DNA of 56,650 nucleotides from a virus: the IMG/VR virus record IMGVR_UViG_3300028189_000016, positions 1 to 56,650 of that record. The stretch is one strand, 5' to 3'. A program made the position numbers and the translations under genes. Of this stretch, positions 1-7,416 are shown piece after piece. Each line of letters starts with the position of its first letter. Position 1 is the stretch's first letter. Under the pieces are notes generated by a model, which saw only the letters and a program-made list of their open reading frames with translations, ran no database searches and had not been told where the DNA came from.

Positions 1-2
1 GT

Positions 3-302
3 AAAAACACACACCCTACTGTCAAGCCGATAGAAATAATGAAATGGTGTGCTAGAGACATAAAACCTAACTCTAAAGTAGTAGACCCATTCTTAGGGTC
101 TGGAACTACTGGGATTGCGATGTCTCGTTTAGGGCATGACTTTGTTGGTATAGAGTTACAGGAAGAATATGCAAAGATCTGTGAGGCTCGGATTAGACAT
201 TGGATGCCTATTGGAACTGAGATAGAGTCTGAAGCTCAAGTAGGTAAAGCAGAACCTAAAAAGGGTGAGCAAGTATCTATATTTGACATCTTTGATTCAT
301 AG
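3..302 (+). CDS. DNA methyltransferase, C-terminal end (5' truncated by window)
   Basis: The frame is open from the first bases of the window, so the gene starts upstream. The visible 99 residues begin with HPTVKPIEIMKW, followed by DPFLGSGTTGIA and GIELQEEYAKICEARI. These are the conserved C-terminal block of amino-methyltransferases of the beta class (N4-cytosine or N6-adenine). DPFLGSGTT is the S-adenosylmethionine-binding motif I, and in this class it follows the catalytic (D/N)PP(Y/W) motif, which would lie outside the window. Phages commonly use such enzymes to protect DNA from restriction. An acidic, lysine-rich tail of about 25 residues follows the domain. An internal ATG at 39 exists but would cut the domain, so it is not the start. 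Specificity cannot be told. Confidence 0.9.
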   Translation, partial: KNTHPTVKPIEIMKWCARDIKPNSKVVDPFLGSGTTGIAMSRLGHDFVGIELQEEYAKICEARIRHWMPIGTEIESEAQVGKAEPKKGEQVSIFDIFDS

Positions 303-346
303 ATCATTTATTGTGCCTCATTTTTATTTGAGAAAGGAGAGCGTTA

Positions 347-1369
347 ATGCTCGCGGAATACATTTGGATAGATGGTGGAAACCCAACAGCTAGAGTTAGA
401 TCTAAGACCAAGTACATACACGACACCACACCAAACACCGTTGAGAGATTGCCTCTGTGGAACTTTGATGGTTCATCTACAATGCAAGCGAACGGCAAAT
501 CCTCCGACTGTGTATTAAGACCAGTACGAATTGTCAATGACCCCATTAGAGGAGGGGACAATATCTTAGTTCTTTGTGAGGTAGAGACTGTTGATGGCGA
601 TAAGCACCCCTCTAATACAAGGTCTAAACTTGTTAAATCTCTTGAGTCTTTTAAAGGTCAAGGAGAATGGGTTGCTTTTGAACAAGAGTATACTCTGTAT
701 AAAGGATCAAGACCTCTAGGATTCCCAAGTGAAAGAAGATTCCCAGCAGACCAAGGCCCATATTATTGTGGTGTTGGTGCAGATGAAGTATCTGGTAGAC
801 CTCTTGTAGAAAAGCACTTAGATATTTGTCTGCAAGCAGGATTGCCTATTACGGGTATTAATGCAGAAGTCATGCCTGGTCAATGGGAATACCAACTTGG
901 CGGGCCGAACATAGACGCTTTAACAGCGAGTGATCATCTATGGATTTCTAGGTGGCTCTTGTATCGCATTGGTGAGGACTTTGACATCACAGCAACTCTT
1001 GATCCTAAGCCTGTCACTGGAGATTGGAATGGGGCGGGTATGCACACCAACTTCTCAACCAAAACCATGAGACAAGAAGGTGGCATCGAGGAGATCAACC
1101 AAGCTGTTGAAAAGATGTCTCACAGGATTCAAGAACACCTTGATCGCTATGGGGCAGGTTATGAGATCAGACTAACAGGCCACCACGAGACTTGTCGTTA
1201 TGATGAGTTCAAGTGGGGTGTTTCAGATCGTACAGCTTCTGTTCGTGTCCCTGTCGAAACGGATAAAAATGGTTGTGGCTATTTTGAAGACCGAAGACCT
1301 AACGCTAACGCAGATCCTTATCTTGTATGTGAAGCATTGATAAGAACGATCTCTGAAACTTGGGAGTAA
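347..1369 (+). CDS. Type II (eukaryote-like) glutamine synthetase
   Basis: This 340-residue protein would make glutamine from glutamate, ammonia and ATP. It has the GSII layout throughout: an N-terminal beta-grasp part with LPLWNFDGSS (residues 36-44) and RGGDNILVLCE (69-79), then the catalytic part with FEQEYTL (111-117), NAEVMPGQWEYQ (172-183), DWNGAGMHTNFS (226-237), LTGHHET (276-282), SDRTASVRVP (293-302) and FEDRRPNANADPY (313-325). The metal-binding glutamates and the substrate-binding His/Asn positions look intact, and the length is close to the usual 340-360, so it should be active. A strong ribosome site (AAAGGAGAG) precedes the ATG. A small acidic gene follows 3 nt later. Glutamine synthetase is rare in phages, so this is a candidate auxiliary metabolic gene for nitrogen or nucleotide supply. 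Confidence 0.96.
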   Translation: MLAEYIWIDGGNPTARVRSKTKYIHDTTPNTVERLPLWNFDGSSTMQANGKSSDCVLRPVRIVNDPIRGGDNILVLCEVETVDGDKHPSNTRSKLVKSLESFKGQGEWVAFEQEYTLYKGSRPLGFPSERRFPADQGPYYCGVGADEVSGRPLVEKHLDICLQAGLPITGINAEVMPGQWEYQLGGPNIDALTASDHLWISRWLLYRIGEDFDITATLDPKPVTGDWNGAGMHTNFSTKTMRQEGGIEEINQAVEKMSHRIQEHLDRYGAGYEIRLTGHHETCRYDEFKWGVSDRTASVRVPVETDKNGCGYFEDRRPNANADPYLVCEALIRTISETWE

Positions 1370-1372
1370 ACC

Positions 1373-1567
1373 ATGAAAGTTCGTGTGGAATGGGATTTCT
1401 CTCAAACAGAGTTAGAAGATACAGAATACGACAAAGCAGTTGAGCAGTCTGGGCTTCCCCATATCGTCCTTATACCCATAGATGTGGCTTATGAGGATGA
1501 AGGTGGGATCTCCGATTGGATCAGTGACAAGTTTGGGTTTACAATCTACGAGTGGTGGGAAGTGTGA
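1373..1567 (+). CDS. Small acidic hypothetical protein
   Basis: A 64-residue acidic protein begins 3 nt after the glutamine synthetase stop, so the two are probably cotranscribed. The C-terminal part (ISDWISDKFGFTIYEWW) resembles a short motif, a Ser-Asp-helix followed by an aromatic tail, seen in many small phage proteins of unknown role. No enzymatic motif is visible. The gene converges on the minus-strand gene ending at 1575. Its stop codon lies in GTGACCCCCTTCTAAATA, which resembles the promoter element found at 29-47 kb. Confidence 0.75.
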   Translation: MKVRVEWDFSQTELEDTEYDKAVEQSGLPHIVLIPIDVAYEDEGGISDWISDKFGFTIYEWWEV

Positions 1568-1574
1568 CCCCCTT

Positions 1575-2147
1575 CTAAATAGGGGAGAGTAGGTCAAAGC
1601 GATAAAACGCTGACTTGACCCCTACCTCTAAGACCCCACCACTACGCACCAACAATTGAGAAAAGTTTGAGGGGTCATTTACTACATCATAAGTAGCCAA
1701 CCCACAGATGTAGAAATCGAGGTTAGACTTTCGTATCACGATGACCTGCGGTGTATTTGATGAGCTAGGTGTGGGTTTCCTTAACAGAGGAAAGTCTCCC
1801 ATGTTCACAGTCTTAACTCCGACTTCATAACCTGCTGATCTCAAGTCGGGAACATAGTAGTCATTAGAGTCTCCTATCGAGAAGTCTACAAAGGATTTAC
1901 CTATGTGTTGTTCCACTGCACACTCACCACCCCAACCAGTCAGGTATCTTTTAGCCAACGACTTTGGGTCTTTAAAGTATTGACCCCCCTCTTGTCTTTT
2001 CTTCTCGATCACTTTCTTAACGAACGACCTTATTTGAGCATCTTTATCGGTGCTTAGAGAGACTTTTGGGTATGAAGCTAAGTTCGGGTATACCCAATGA
2101 TTAAAAGTGGCTTCTACGCCCTCTAGTAAAACCATCTTATCCTTCAT
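1575..2147 (-). CDS. Putative PD-(D/E)XK-like nuclease, function uncertain
   Basis: A protein of about 190 residues with one candidate nuclease-like core: a PD pair (YVPDLRSAG) is followed on the next strand by GYEVGVKTV, then PQVIVIRKSNLDFYICGLAT. This spacing recalls the D...ExK strand pair of restriction-endonuclease-fold proteins, but the E and K are not in the canonical ExK spacing, so the assignment is weak. I place the start at the ATG at 2147, one base after the stop of the upstream RuvC-like gene. An upstream in-frame ATG at 2180 would add 11 residues and overlap that gene by 32 nt. Neither start has a strong ribosome site, so translation is probably coupled to the resolvase gene. 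A DNA-processing role fits the neighbour but is inferred. Confidence 0.7.
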   Translation of the reverse strand: MKDKMVLLEGVEATFNHWVYPNLASYPKVSLSTDKDAQIRSFVKKVIEKKRQEGGQYFKDPKSLAKRYLTGWGGECAVEQHIGKSFVDFSIGDSNDYYVPDLRSAGYEVGVKTVNMGDFPLLRKPTPSSSNTPQVIVIRKSNLDFYICGLATYDVVNDPSNFSQLLVRSGGVLEVGVKSAFYRFDLLSPI

Positions 2148-2148
2148 A

Positions 2149-2799
2149 TTAAATTTCTGACCATCTAAAGAAGCGATCATCTTCTTTATGTGTAATCCCT
2201 TTACGCTTCACTTTACCTGCTTTCTTGCCACGCACATATCGTTCAAAAGAGGTAAAGTGTTTGCGTTCTAAGTCTGAGAGATCATCGACTGTGATCTGTT
2301 CTTCAACTAAGAGCCAAAACCTGCTACTGGCTTTAGCTACCCAAAAGGCATCGGCTTGATGATTATTCCATCTCTTAGCCCCTTGACCATCGGTAGCTTG
2401 TTTTGCGGCATCCACCATATCTCCTTTACCCATCTTCCAACCTTTGGGTCTATTAAGAAAAGCGGCGGCATGGGATTTAACTTGATTAGGGGATAAATAA
2501 ACAGTGTCGCACTTTTCAAGCATGAGGGCTTCATTGCTATATAGGAAGAGTCCATACATACCCTCAGAGAAAAGGTCATTGAAGATAGGAGACTCAATCC
2601 CCACTCTTAAAGTCTCCTCTGGGTGGTCTGTTCTTACTTTCTGTACGATTTCTCGTAGTCCTTCTCGCAGGGTGATGTAGCGTTCAACGAACATGGTTTT
2701 GGCATCGGTTTTCATTGTGCCTTTATCCAAGAAGTGTCCGTCATCCCGAATGAGTGTCCACCCGAAGTTTCTTAATGAGGGGTCGAGTCCTAAGATCAT
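2149..2799 (-). CDS. RuvC-like Holliday junction resolvase
   Basis: This 216-residue protein has the RNase H-like fold signature of RuvC. The first strand is MILGLDPSLRNFGW with catalytic Asp6, the second acidic residue is in VGIESP (Glu69), and the helix NNHQADAFWVAKA supplies His147 and Asp150. In RuvC enzymes these acidic residues bind two metal ions and cut four-way DNA junctions symmetrically. Lysines around 123-125 (GWKMGKGD) fit DNA contacts. In phages these enzymes resolve recombination intermediates and debranch DNA before packaging. The C-terminal 50 residues are basic (GKKAGKVKRKG). The gene leads a two-gene minus-strand unit and diverges from the gene at 2866. Confidence 0.88.
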   Translation of the reverse strand: MILGLDPSLRNFGWTLIRDDGHFLDKGTMKTDAKTMFVERYITLREGLREIVQKVRTDHPEETLRVGIESPIFNDLFSEGMYGLFLYSNEALMLEKCDTVYLSPNQVKSHAAAFLNRPKGWKMGKGDMVDAAKQATDGQGAKRWNNHQADAFWVAKASSRFWLLVEEQITVDDLSDLERKHFTSFERYVRGKKAGKVKRKGITHKEDDRFFRWSEI

Positions 2800-2825
2800 T
2801 TGTAGTTCCTTTATATTCCTTATTA

Positions 2826-2838
2826 AGTATATTTATAT
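2826..2838 (+). promoter_or_regulatory. Putative class B promoter element (TATTTATA type)
   Basis: AGTATATTTATAT sits 28 nt before the ATG at 2866. It is the first of about a dozen elements with consensus TAGTYTATTTATA found 25-75 nt upstream of genes in the left 29 kb, always in the orientation of the gene. No -35 hexamer is conserved with it. An isolated A/T octamer at this distance is how T4-type late promoters look (TATAAATA in T4), so a phage-directed late promoter is a reasonable reading; this is inference. Confidence 0.5.
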
Positions 2839-2865
2839 GATACCTCTTTAAGGAGAGAACCCACC

Positions 2866-3792
2866 ATGAGACATGATAACAGTTATCGTAGAGCAAGACG
2901 CTCTTATCGACAAGCATCAATGAATCGTCAAGCTACAATGGAGCGTATCGCAGGACTTGAGCTTAAAGTTGCGGCGATGGAATATCAAGCAGGAATGACA
3001 GACTCATTAAAAGGTCTTTTCCTCAAGTATGTCGCAGAACCACTTGATAAGTATCGCAGGCATCTTAACCTTTTCTCTATGCCTGTCGATGATCTTATGG
3101 ATGATGTTGTCGAAGCAATCGCCCCAGAATATGCGGAAGCTCTGATGGAATCTGAAGTAGACGCTGACTTTGAGGAATTTGAAACAGGGGCTAAACTTAG
3201 ACAAGAAGAGAGAGAGCATGGTCAATCTTGGTTCTCACCGAGAGGGAAGTCACCAGAGTTTTACGAGGGTTATACTTGGGGCGACACCAATGATGGCCCA
3301 ATACCTAACGAAGTAAAAAAGCGTATCATTCAAGAAGCGGCTCAAGAGCATGACAAAAAGGTTGTTGAGAGAGCATTAAAGAAAGCTCTTAATGTCATCA
3401 ACCCTATTGAGATCATCAAACACGCTTACCACATCATTAAAAAGCATGGCTGGGACCCTCATTCCGAAGAGATTTGGTATAAAAAATGGCCTAAGCGTTT
3501 CTTCAAAGTTGTTATCATGGGTATTGCTGTTTCTATTGTAGAAACAATCGAACACTATGTACTCCCTGCTCTCATGGTCAAACTAACTGGAAACCCTGCA
3601 TGGTGGGGTCTTGCTTCTATACCTCTCCTAGAGATCATTTTACCTATCGTACTTCAATACTTCAAGAAGTCTAAGGGAGACACAGTAGATGAACCAGGAC
3701 ACCTTGATTGGTATGAAGAGAACTATGGTGAAATTGAGGACTCTCTTGAAGACGAAAATGCTTTTAGAGGTCGTAGAGCTTACGACTTTTAA
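2866..3792 (+). CDS. Putative membrane-associated virion or internal protein
   Basis: A 308-residue protein I cannot assign. The first 40 residues are rich in Arg, Tyr and Ser, then ATMERIAGLELKVAAME resembles the second half of the N-terminal tag shared by the proteins at 3854, 13775 and 25828. A charged helical middle is followed by a hydrophobic stretch, roughly residues 215-265 (KVVIMGIAVSIVETIEHYVL, then WWGLASIPLLEIILPIVLQY), that could form two membrane segments. The C-terminal 40 residues are strongly acidic. It has its own putative promoter and a perfect AAGGAGAG ribosome site. Arrangement and tag similarity suggest a virion-associated protein that touches membranes, but no family was recognised. 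Confidence 0.8.
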   Translation: MRHDNSYRRARRSYRQASMNRQATMERIAGLELKVAAMEYQAGMTDSLKGLFLKYVAEPLDKYRRHLNLFSMPVDDLMDDVVEAIAPEYAEALMESEVDADFEEFETGAKLRQEEREHGQSWFSPRGKSPEFYEGYTWGDTNDGPIPNEVKKRIIQEAAQEHDKKVVERALKKALNVINPIEIIKHAYHIIKKHGWDPHSEEIWYKKWPKRFFKVVIMGIAVSIVETIEHYVLPALMVKLTGNPAWWGLASIPLLEIILPIVLQYFKKSKGDTVDEPGHLDWYEENYGEIEDSLEDENAFRGRRAYDF

Positions 3793-3806
3793 TAGTTTAT
3801 TTATAG
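3793..3806 (+). promoter_or_regulatory. Class B promoter element
   Basis: TAGTTTATTTATAG begins directly after the TAA stop of the preceding gene; its first three bases form a second in-frame stop. It lies 48 nt before the ATG at 3854. The flanking bases (ATAAGTGA.TCTCTTTA) are also shared with the element at 26315, which drives another gene carrying the same N-terminal tag. Confidence 0.55.
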
Positions 3807-3853
3807 TCGTTAATAAGTGAATCTCTTTAACCTTAAACAAATGGAGAACCATT

Positions 3854-4411
3854 ATGAGAAGATCTGCATCAGAAATCATCCGTAATCTTGAGCAACGCAT
3901 TGCTCAACTTGAAAAGGGAAGTTTCAATGTTGGGGATCAAGTAAAATGTGATGTACTTGGAAAACAAGTCAAAGGAACTATCCAATCAGATCACTTCGGC
4001 AAGTATGTCTTTGTAGACTTTGGCAGTCAAACTCTGGCTGTGCCTTATGGAGACTGTGATCTTGTCAATCAAGCAACAGCACCTTGGAATCCCAAAGATA
4101 TGTTTAAGAATATGGCTAGGTCTTTCCCTAGTTTACCTAGAGGCCAAGCACAGTCTAAGAATGGTCGAACGGAAATCTTTGTGTCCGAGATTAAAAAGCA
4201 TTCCGCTGTGATTTCTATCGCAGGACCTACTTATTCAGTCGCCAACAAGATCGTGGCAAAGATTGGGAAACTAGGTAAGAAGTTTGGGTTCGATCTTGTA
4301 GATGATAGGACTCTTGTATTGAATGATGGCAGTGGGTACAAATATGTGATCAAGATAAGTACAATGGGGAGTGTTTATTTTGGTGCTAACGAGCATATTC
4401 GTTTGTACTAA
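3854..4411 (+). CDS. Tagged hypothetical protein with SH3/KOW-like segment
   Basis: The 185-residue product starts with the tag MRRSASEIIRNLEQRIAQLE, almost the same as in the proteins at 13775 and 25828. After the tag, NVGDQVKCDVLGKQVKGTI.. ..KYVFVDFGSQTLAVPYGDCDLV reads like a small SH3/KOW-type beta barrel. The C-terminal 80 residues (SAVISIAGPTYSVANKIVAKIGKLGKKFGFDLVDDRTLVLNDGSGYKYVIKI) look like an alpha/beta domain of unknown type. Sharing only the tag with otherwise different proteins suggests that the tag is a targeting or processing signal. It has a TATTTATA-type promoter and an AATGGAGAA ribosome site. Confidence 0.8.
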   Translation: MRRSASEIIRNLEQRIAQLEKGSFNVGDQVKCDVLGKQVKGTIQSDHFGKYVFVDFGSQTLAVPYGDCDLVNQATAPWNPKDMFKNMARSFPSLPRGQAQSKNGRTEIFVSEIKKHSAVISIAGPTYSVANKIVAKIGKLGKKFGFDLVDDRTLVLNDGSGYKYVIKISTMGSVYFGANEHIRLY

Positions 4412-4452
4412 ACCCATATGATGATCAATAATTTTAGGTGTTAGTCTAAAAC

Positions 4453-4896
4453 CTAATCCTTGTCTAAGACGCAAATACCTCGACTCACATTGTGGATTAC
4501 GGGGAAGCATTTCCCTCCTGCTACAATGACAGTTCCCAACATAGAGGGGTCTTTAGGGTGAACCACATTATCAGTGGTAATCACCTCATCTATACCTAGC
4601 TCATTCAACCTTTGTTCTGCATCGGTGAATGAGCCTTGTTTTATGCCCCACAGCTCTTTTTCACTACGATCTAGTGCAATCCCTAGCATAGCCTCTATAA
4701 CTTCCTTTACAGAGGCTTCTATGCCCCATGTAAGCACAGACTCTCTATTGGATGGTTGCTCGACCCATTTAAGTAAAGCATCACCTTTAGGAGCACCAAC
4801 TAATAAGGGCTTACACTTAGGTGGCACATCAACTTCCATAAAGACAGGTGTCTTACCTTTTACTTGTAGTTCAACGACTTCAATCATCATCATCAT
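4453..4896 (-). CDS. Hypothetical protein, last gene of the clamp/ATPase operon
   Basis: A 147-residue protein without a recognised domain. It starts with four Met codons in a row (ATG repeats) that overlap the Asp-rich end of the preceding gene by 17 nt, so the exact start Met is uncertain and translation is probably coupled. The middle (FTDAEQRLNELGIDEVITTDNVVHPKDPSMLGTVIVAGGKCFPVI) looks globular. It is the last of a minus-strand run that begins at 7368. An imperfect inverted repeat (TTAGGT...ACCTAA, 4433-4455) near its 3' end could be a weak bidirectional terminator with the convergent gene ending at 4411. Confidence 0.75.
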   Translation of the reverse strand: MMMMIEVVELQVKGKTPVFMEVDVPPKCKPLLVGAPKGDALLKWVEQPSNRESVLTWGIEASVKEVIEAMLGIALDRSEKELWGIKQGSFTDAEQRLNELGIDEVITTDNVVHPKDPSMLGTVIVAGGKCFPVIHNVSRGICVLDKD

Positions 4897-5284
4897 CCTG
4901 TGAGTTATCTACATCATCTGCGAGTACCCACAAGAGAGCGGCCACATCGGGGTATTTACTCGCTATTTTACCCATGTCACCCTCATTGATGAGGCCATCA
5001 AACTCTTTATTAAACCTTTCCTTAATCTCTTCTTCTGATTCGTGAGGTTTAAAGAAAGGGCAATTGTTTGGGACTGAGTTGTCGCAAATGACACCATCCC
5101 AAGTTTTTGGGTTTTCTACATCTTGTAGGCATACATAGAAAAGAGCTTCGTTAGCATTCCCAATAACTTGCCCAGAGTGGGTGCAGTTATTGGGTTTTTT
5201 CGATAAACCATTGCGTATCGCTTTCTGAAGCAGTCTATATTTAACTTGCTTGAGTTTATGTCTAACAGCACCTTGTTTCTTCAT
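4880..5284 (-). CDS. Hypothetical protein with Cys pairs and poly-Asp tail
   Basis: A 134-residue protein with a basic N-terminus (about 40 residues), four or five cysteines between residues 34 and 75, which could bind a metal or cluster, and an acidic C-terminus ending in five Asp. The poly-Asp codons are the GAT repeats that double as the ATG repeats of the next gene. It overlaps the upstream ATPase-like gene by 4 nt (ATGA). Position between a sliding clamp/ATPase pair and an unknown gene suggests a part in DNA replication or repair; nothing in the sequence proves it. Confidence 0.75.
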   Translation of the reverse strand: MKKQGAVRHKLKQVKYRLLQKAIRNGLSKKPNNCTHSGQVIGNANEALFYVCLQDVENPKTWDGVICDNSVPNNCPFFKPHESEEEIKERFNKEFDGLINEGDMGKIASKYPDVAALLWVLADDVDNSQDDDDD

Positions 5285-5901
5285 TTGATTCTCTTTAGTG
5301 TTGCACCATTTTTGCTTGGGGATATTTTATACCCTATATCACAGTTATCGGCTATTGTTGGGTCATGTGTAATACATAAGATGTCCATACCCAAGCGTTG
5401 ACAGAGAACTTTAAGAAAATCGACTAATATTTCTACTCGATTTTCGTCCACAGCAGGAAATGTCTCATCAAGAATAAGTACTGGTCTAAGATTTCTTTTA
5501 AGGATTAGAGAGATTCTTAACAACAGGCTTTGGATAGTGGTCACTGCTCCGCCAAACGCATCTAAACCAGCCCCTACTATCTCAAGCCCATCTTGACCCT
5601 TAAAGGTAGTCTTGAGGTTAACAGCTACCTTCCCTCGAACCTTTGTAATCTCGGCAGTAAGCCCAACTTCCTGTTCGGGGAAGATTGCCTTTAAACCCTC
5701 TTCTAAAAGGGATATATAAGTAGACACCCCTCGCTCTACTTCATCTTGAGCGAGAGTATCCAGAACGACCCCTGCTTCTGTCTTTTTATCCTTATCAAGC
5801 TCAAGGAAAGCGATCTCATTTTCAAGATCGTCTATGCGTTTCTCACACGATTCTTTGAGAGCCTTTAATCGGTAACATCGAGAAGCAAGATCATTCATCA
5901 C
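5281..5901 (-). CDS. SMC/Rad50-like ATPase C-terminal lobe lacking Walker A
   Basis: This 206-residue protein carries the C-terminal half of an ABC-type SMC/Rad50/gp46 ATPase head. A predicted coiled coil (residues 10-45) leads into a head with a degenerate signature motif (FGGAVTTIQSLLLR), Walker B plus catalytic Glu (PVLILDE), a D-loop-like segment (FPAVDENR) and an H-loop His in CITHDP. No Walker A GxxxxGK(S/T) exists anywhere in the frame or in the adjacent genes. It is therefore either a stand-alone lobe that pairs with another protein, or a remodelled non-hydrolysing form. It follows the sliding-clamp gene by one base and shares 4 nt with the next gene, so it belongs to the same operon. 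In T4 the functional equivalent is gp46, which works with nuclease gp47. Confidence 0.8.
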   Translation of the reverse strand: MMNDLASRCYRLKALKESCEKRIDDLENEIAFLELDKDKKTEAGVVLDTLAQDEVERGVSTYISLLEEGLKAIFPEQEVGLTAEITKVRGKVAVNLKTTFKGQDGLEIVGAGLDAFGGAVTTIQSLLLRISLILKRNLRPVLILDETFPAVDENRVEILVDFLKVLCQRLGMDILCITHDPTIADNCDIGYKISPSKNGATLKRIK

Positions 5902-5902
5902 A

Positions 5903-7108
5903 TTAAAGCATCCAACCTATAATAGAAACAGTTTGTACTCCCGAATCTTGATCCGATTTAAAGAGCATATATCCTTTTTTGCCCTCAAGATTACATCCAA
6001 AGACAATATTATCATTATATATTTCCACTGCTTTTTTGATTGAAAGATAGTTGAAATCAAAACTAGCAATGTCATCACCCTCGCCTGCTTCTTTAAGACG
6101 AGTCGCATACATTAGGTCTGAGAGGTCAGAGATCTCATCAAGTGACTTCTCAGCATCTTCAAAGAGGGGTACTTCAAGGTTGTATGAAAGGCCTTTACTG
6201 CTTGAGGACTTCATCTCAAGACTAGGAGGTAATAATGCCTCGTCTTCTGGGTCTTTAAATGAGACCTTATAGTTAGTCTTATCTGCAAACGCTGATAAGA
6301 AGGTAAGGCCATTCATAAAGTTCTCCTTAGACAACCTCCAAACCCTACGAGGTGTCCAGTTGAACGCATCCGCATATTGCTGTGTGATTGGAGGGAAAGT
6401 ATAAGGCAAATCCATTACAGCAAATAAAGCCCCATCTTCTGCTTTAAAGAAGGTAGCCTGACCCCCACTAAGAACCTCAATGACATTCCCCTCGTATGCT
6501 TTGAGGTACTTCATTAATGGTGAGATGTCCTTATAATGGATTTTTACATTCATTCCTTGTAAGTCATCGTGACGAGACATATTAAGCATGAATCCATCAC
6601 AAGCGATAGCTTTGCCCCCTTCAATCAAGACCATAGCAAGTTCTGGTCTACGACTATCATCTTGAGACACAAACTGCTTATTAGTATTAAGTGTGTCGTA
6701 AAGGATAGACGAAGAAATCTCACCAACCTTAGAGGCTTGGTTGAATTTATCTACCCAAGGGGGGAAGGACTCTGGGTCGAGCGAGATTGTAGTCGCTTCT
6801 CCCTCACTACCTTTTAACGAAACTTCTTTCTCCTCCTCATTATACTCAATCTCTACAACACCTGTCATGACATTGGTTGCAGTGATTAAACGCTTACCCT
6901 CAATCGAGAATGTGCCTGTGTCTTGGACTGTAGCTCCAATGACAGGAATCTTTGAAAACTGTCGAGGTGGAGAGCAAGCCATAACGCTCACACCAGAATT
7001 GTCATTGGTGAAGATAAAGTGTGAGGTGATGTCTGGGTTATTACCTAAAGTGTTTTGGGCGATGGAAAGATTTGCTTTCAAATCCTGTGCAGAAACTGTG
7101 ATCTTCAT
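5903..7108 (-). CDS. DNA polymerase sliding clamp, DnaN-like
   Basis: At 401 residues this fits the three-domain bacterial beta clamp (about 370) rather than the shorter two-domain T4 gp45. The N-terminus MKITVSAQDLKANLSIAQNTL matches the first strand and helix of DnaN. The second domain has the characteristic SSILYDTLNTNKQFVSQDDSRRPELAMVLIEGGKAIACDGFMLN, which corresponds to the conserved region with t.fa.s.De.R and atDghrl in DnaN. The C-terminus (VQTVSIIGWML) ends in the same hydrophobic way as DnaN. Sequence identity to cellular DnaN is low, so it is a divergent phage version. It overlaps the preceding coiled-coil gene by 4 nt and is followed at once by the ATPase-like gene, which suggests that clamp and ATPase act together. 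Confidence 0.85.
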   Translation of the reverse strand: MKITVSAQDLKANLSIAQNTLGNNPDITSHFIFTNDNSGVSVMACSPPRQFSKIPVIGATVQDTGTFSIEGKRLITATNVMTGVVEIEYNEEEKEVSLKGSEGEATTISLDPESFPPWVDKFNQASKVGEISSSILYDTLNTNKQFVSQDDSRRPELAMVLIEGGKAIACDGFMLNMSRHDDLQGMNVKIHYKDISPLMKYLKAYEGNVIEVLSGGQATFFKAEDGALFAVMDLPYTFPPITQQYADAFNWTPRRVWRLSKENFMNGLTFLSAFADKTNYKVSFKDPEDEALLPPSLEMKSSSSKGLSYNLEVPLFEDAEKSLDEISDLSDLMYATRLKEAGEGDDIASFDFNYLSIKKAVEIYNDNIVFGCNLEGKKGYMLFKSDQDSGVQTVSIIGWML

Positions 7109-7368
7109 AGACTGTCTACTCGACTTTCGATTCTTGTGATGACTTGCTCTGCATCCAACAGAGCTTCATTAAGTAGTATGATTGCCTCTTGCCTTTCAGC
7201 TTTAAGGCGATTTATTTCTTCTTCAAGAGTGTCGGGGTTAATACCCCTTTCGACTAACCTCTTATCAAGCTCTAAAAGACTTGACTTAGCGACTTCTAGT
7301 TTACCTAGCAAACGCTCCCTTCGTCTTTCAATGTCGATTTTTTTATTAACCAGTTGTTCAAGATCCAT
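7105..7368 (-). CDS. Small coiled-coil protein, first gene of clamp operon
   Basis: An 87-residue protein that is almost entirely heptad-like, with Leu/Ile spacing (LEQLVNKKIDIERRRERLLGKL, then LEEEINRLKAERQEAIILLNEALL). A short break near residues 42-48 (RGINPDT) makes it a helical hairpin. The start has a clear AAAGGAGAG site. It leads the operon with the clamp and the Walker-A-less ATPase lobe. A separate hairpin coiled coil beside an SMC-like head is suggestive of a split SMC/Rad50 arrangement, but that is inference. Upstream, the minus strand reads ATCATATAAAAGAGGTATCA, partly like the region before the resolvase gene, and may hold the operon promoter. Confidence 0.75.
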   Translation of the reverse strand: MDLEQLVNKKIDIERRRERLLGKLEVAKSSLLELDKRLVERGINPDTLEEEINRLKAERQEAIILLNEALLDAEQVITRIESRVDSL

Positions 7369-7416
7369 TTGAACTCTCCTTTGAGTGGTGTGTTTGTGAT
7401 ACCTCTTTTATATGAT

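Noticed and set aside
4880-4896. ATG/GAT repeat as a slippery or recombination site
   Set aside because: It is the poly-Asp end of one gene and the poly-Met start of the next, so overlap explains it.
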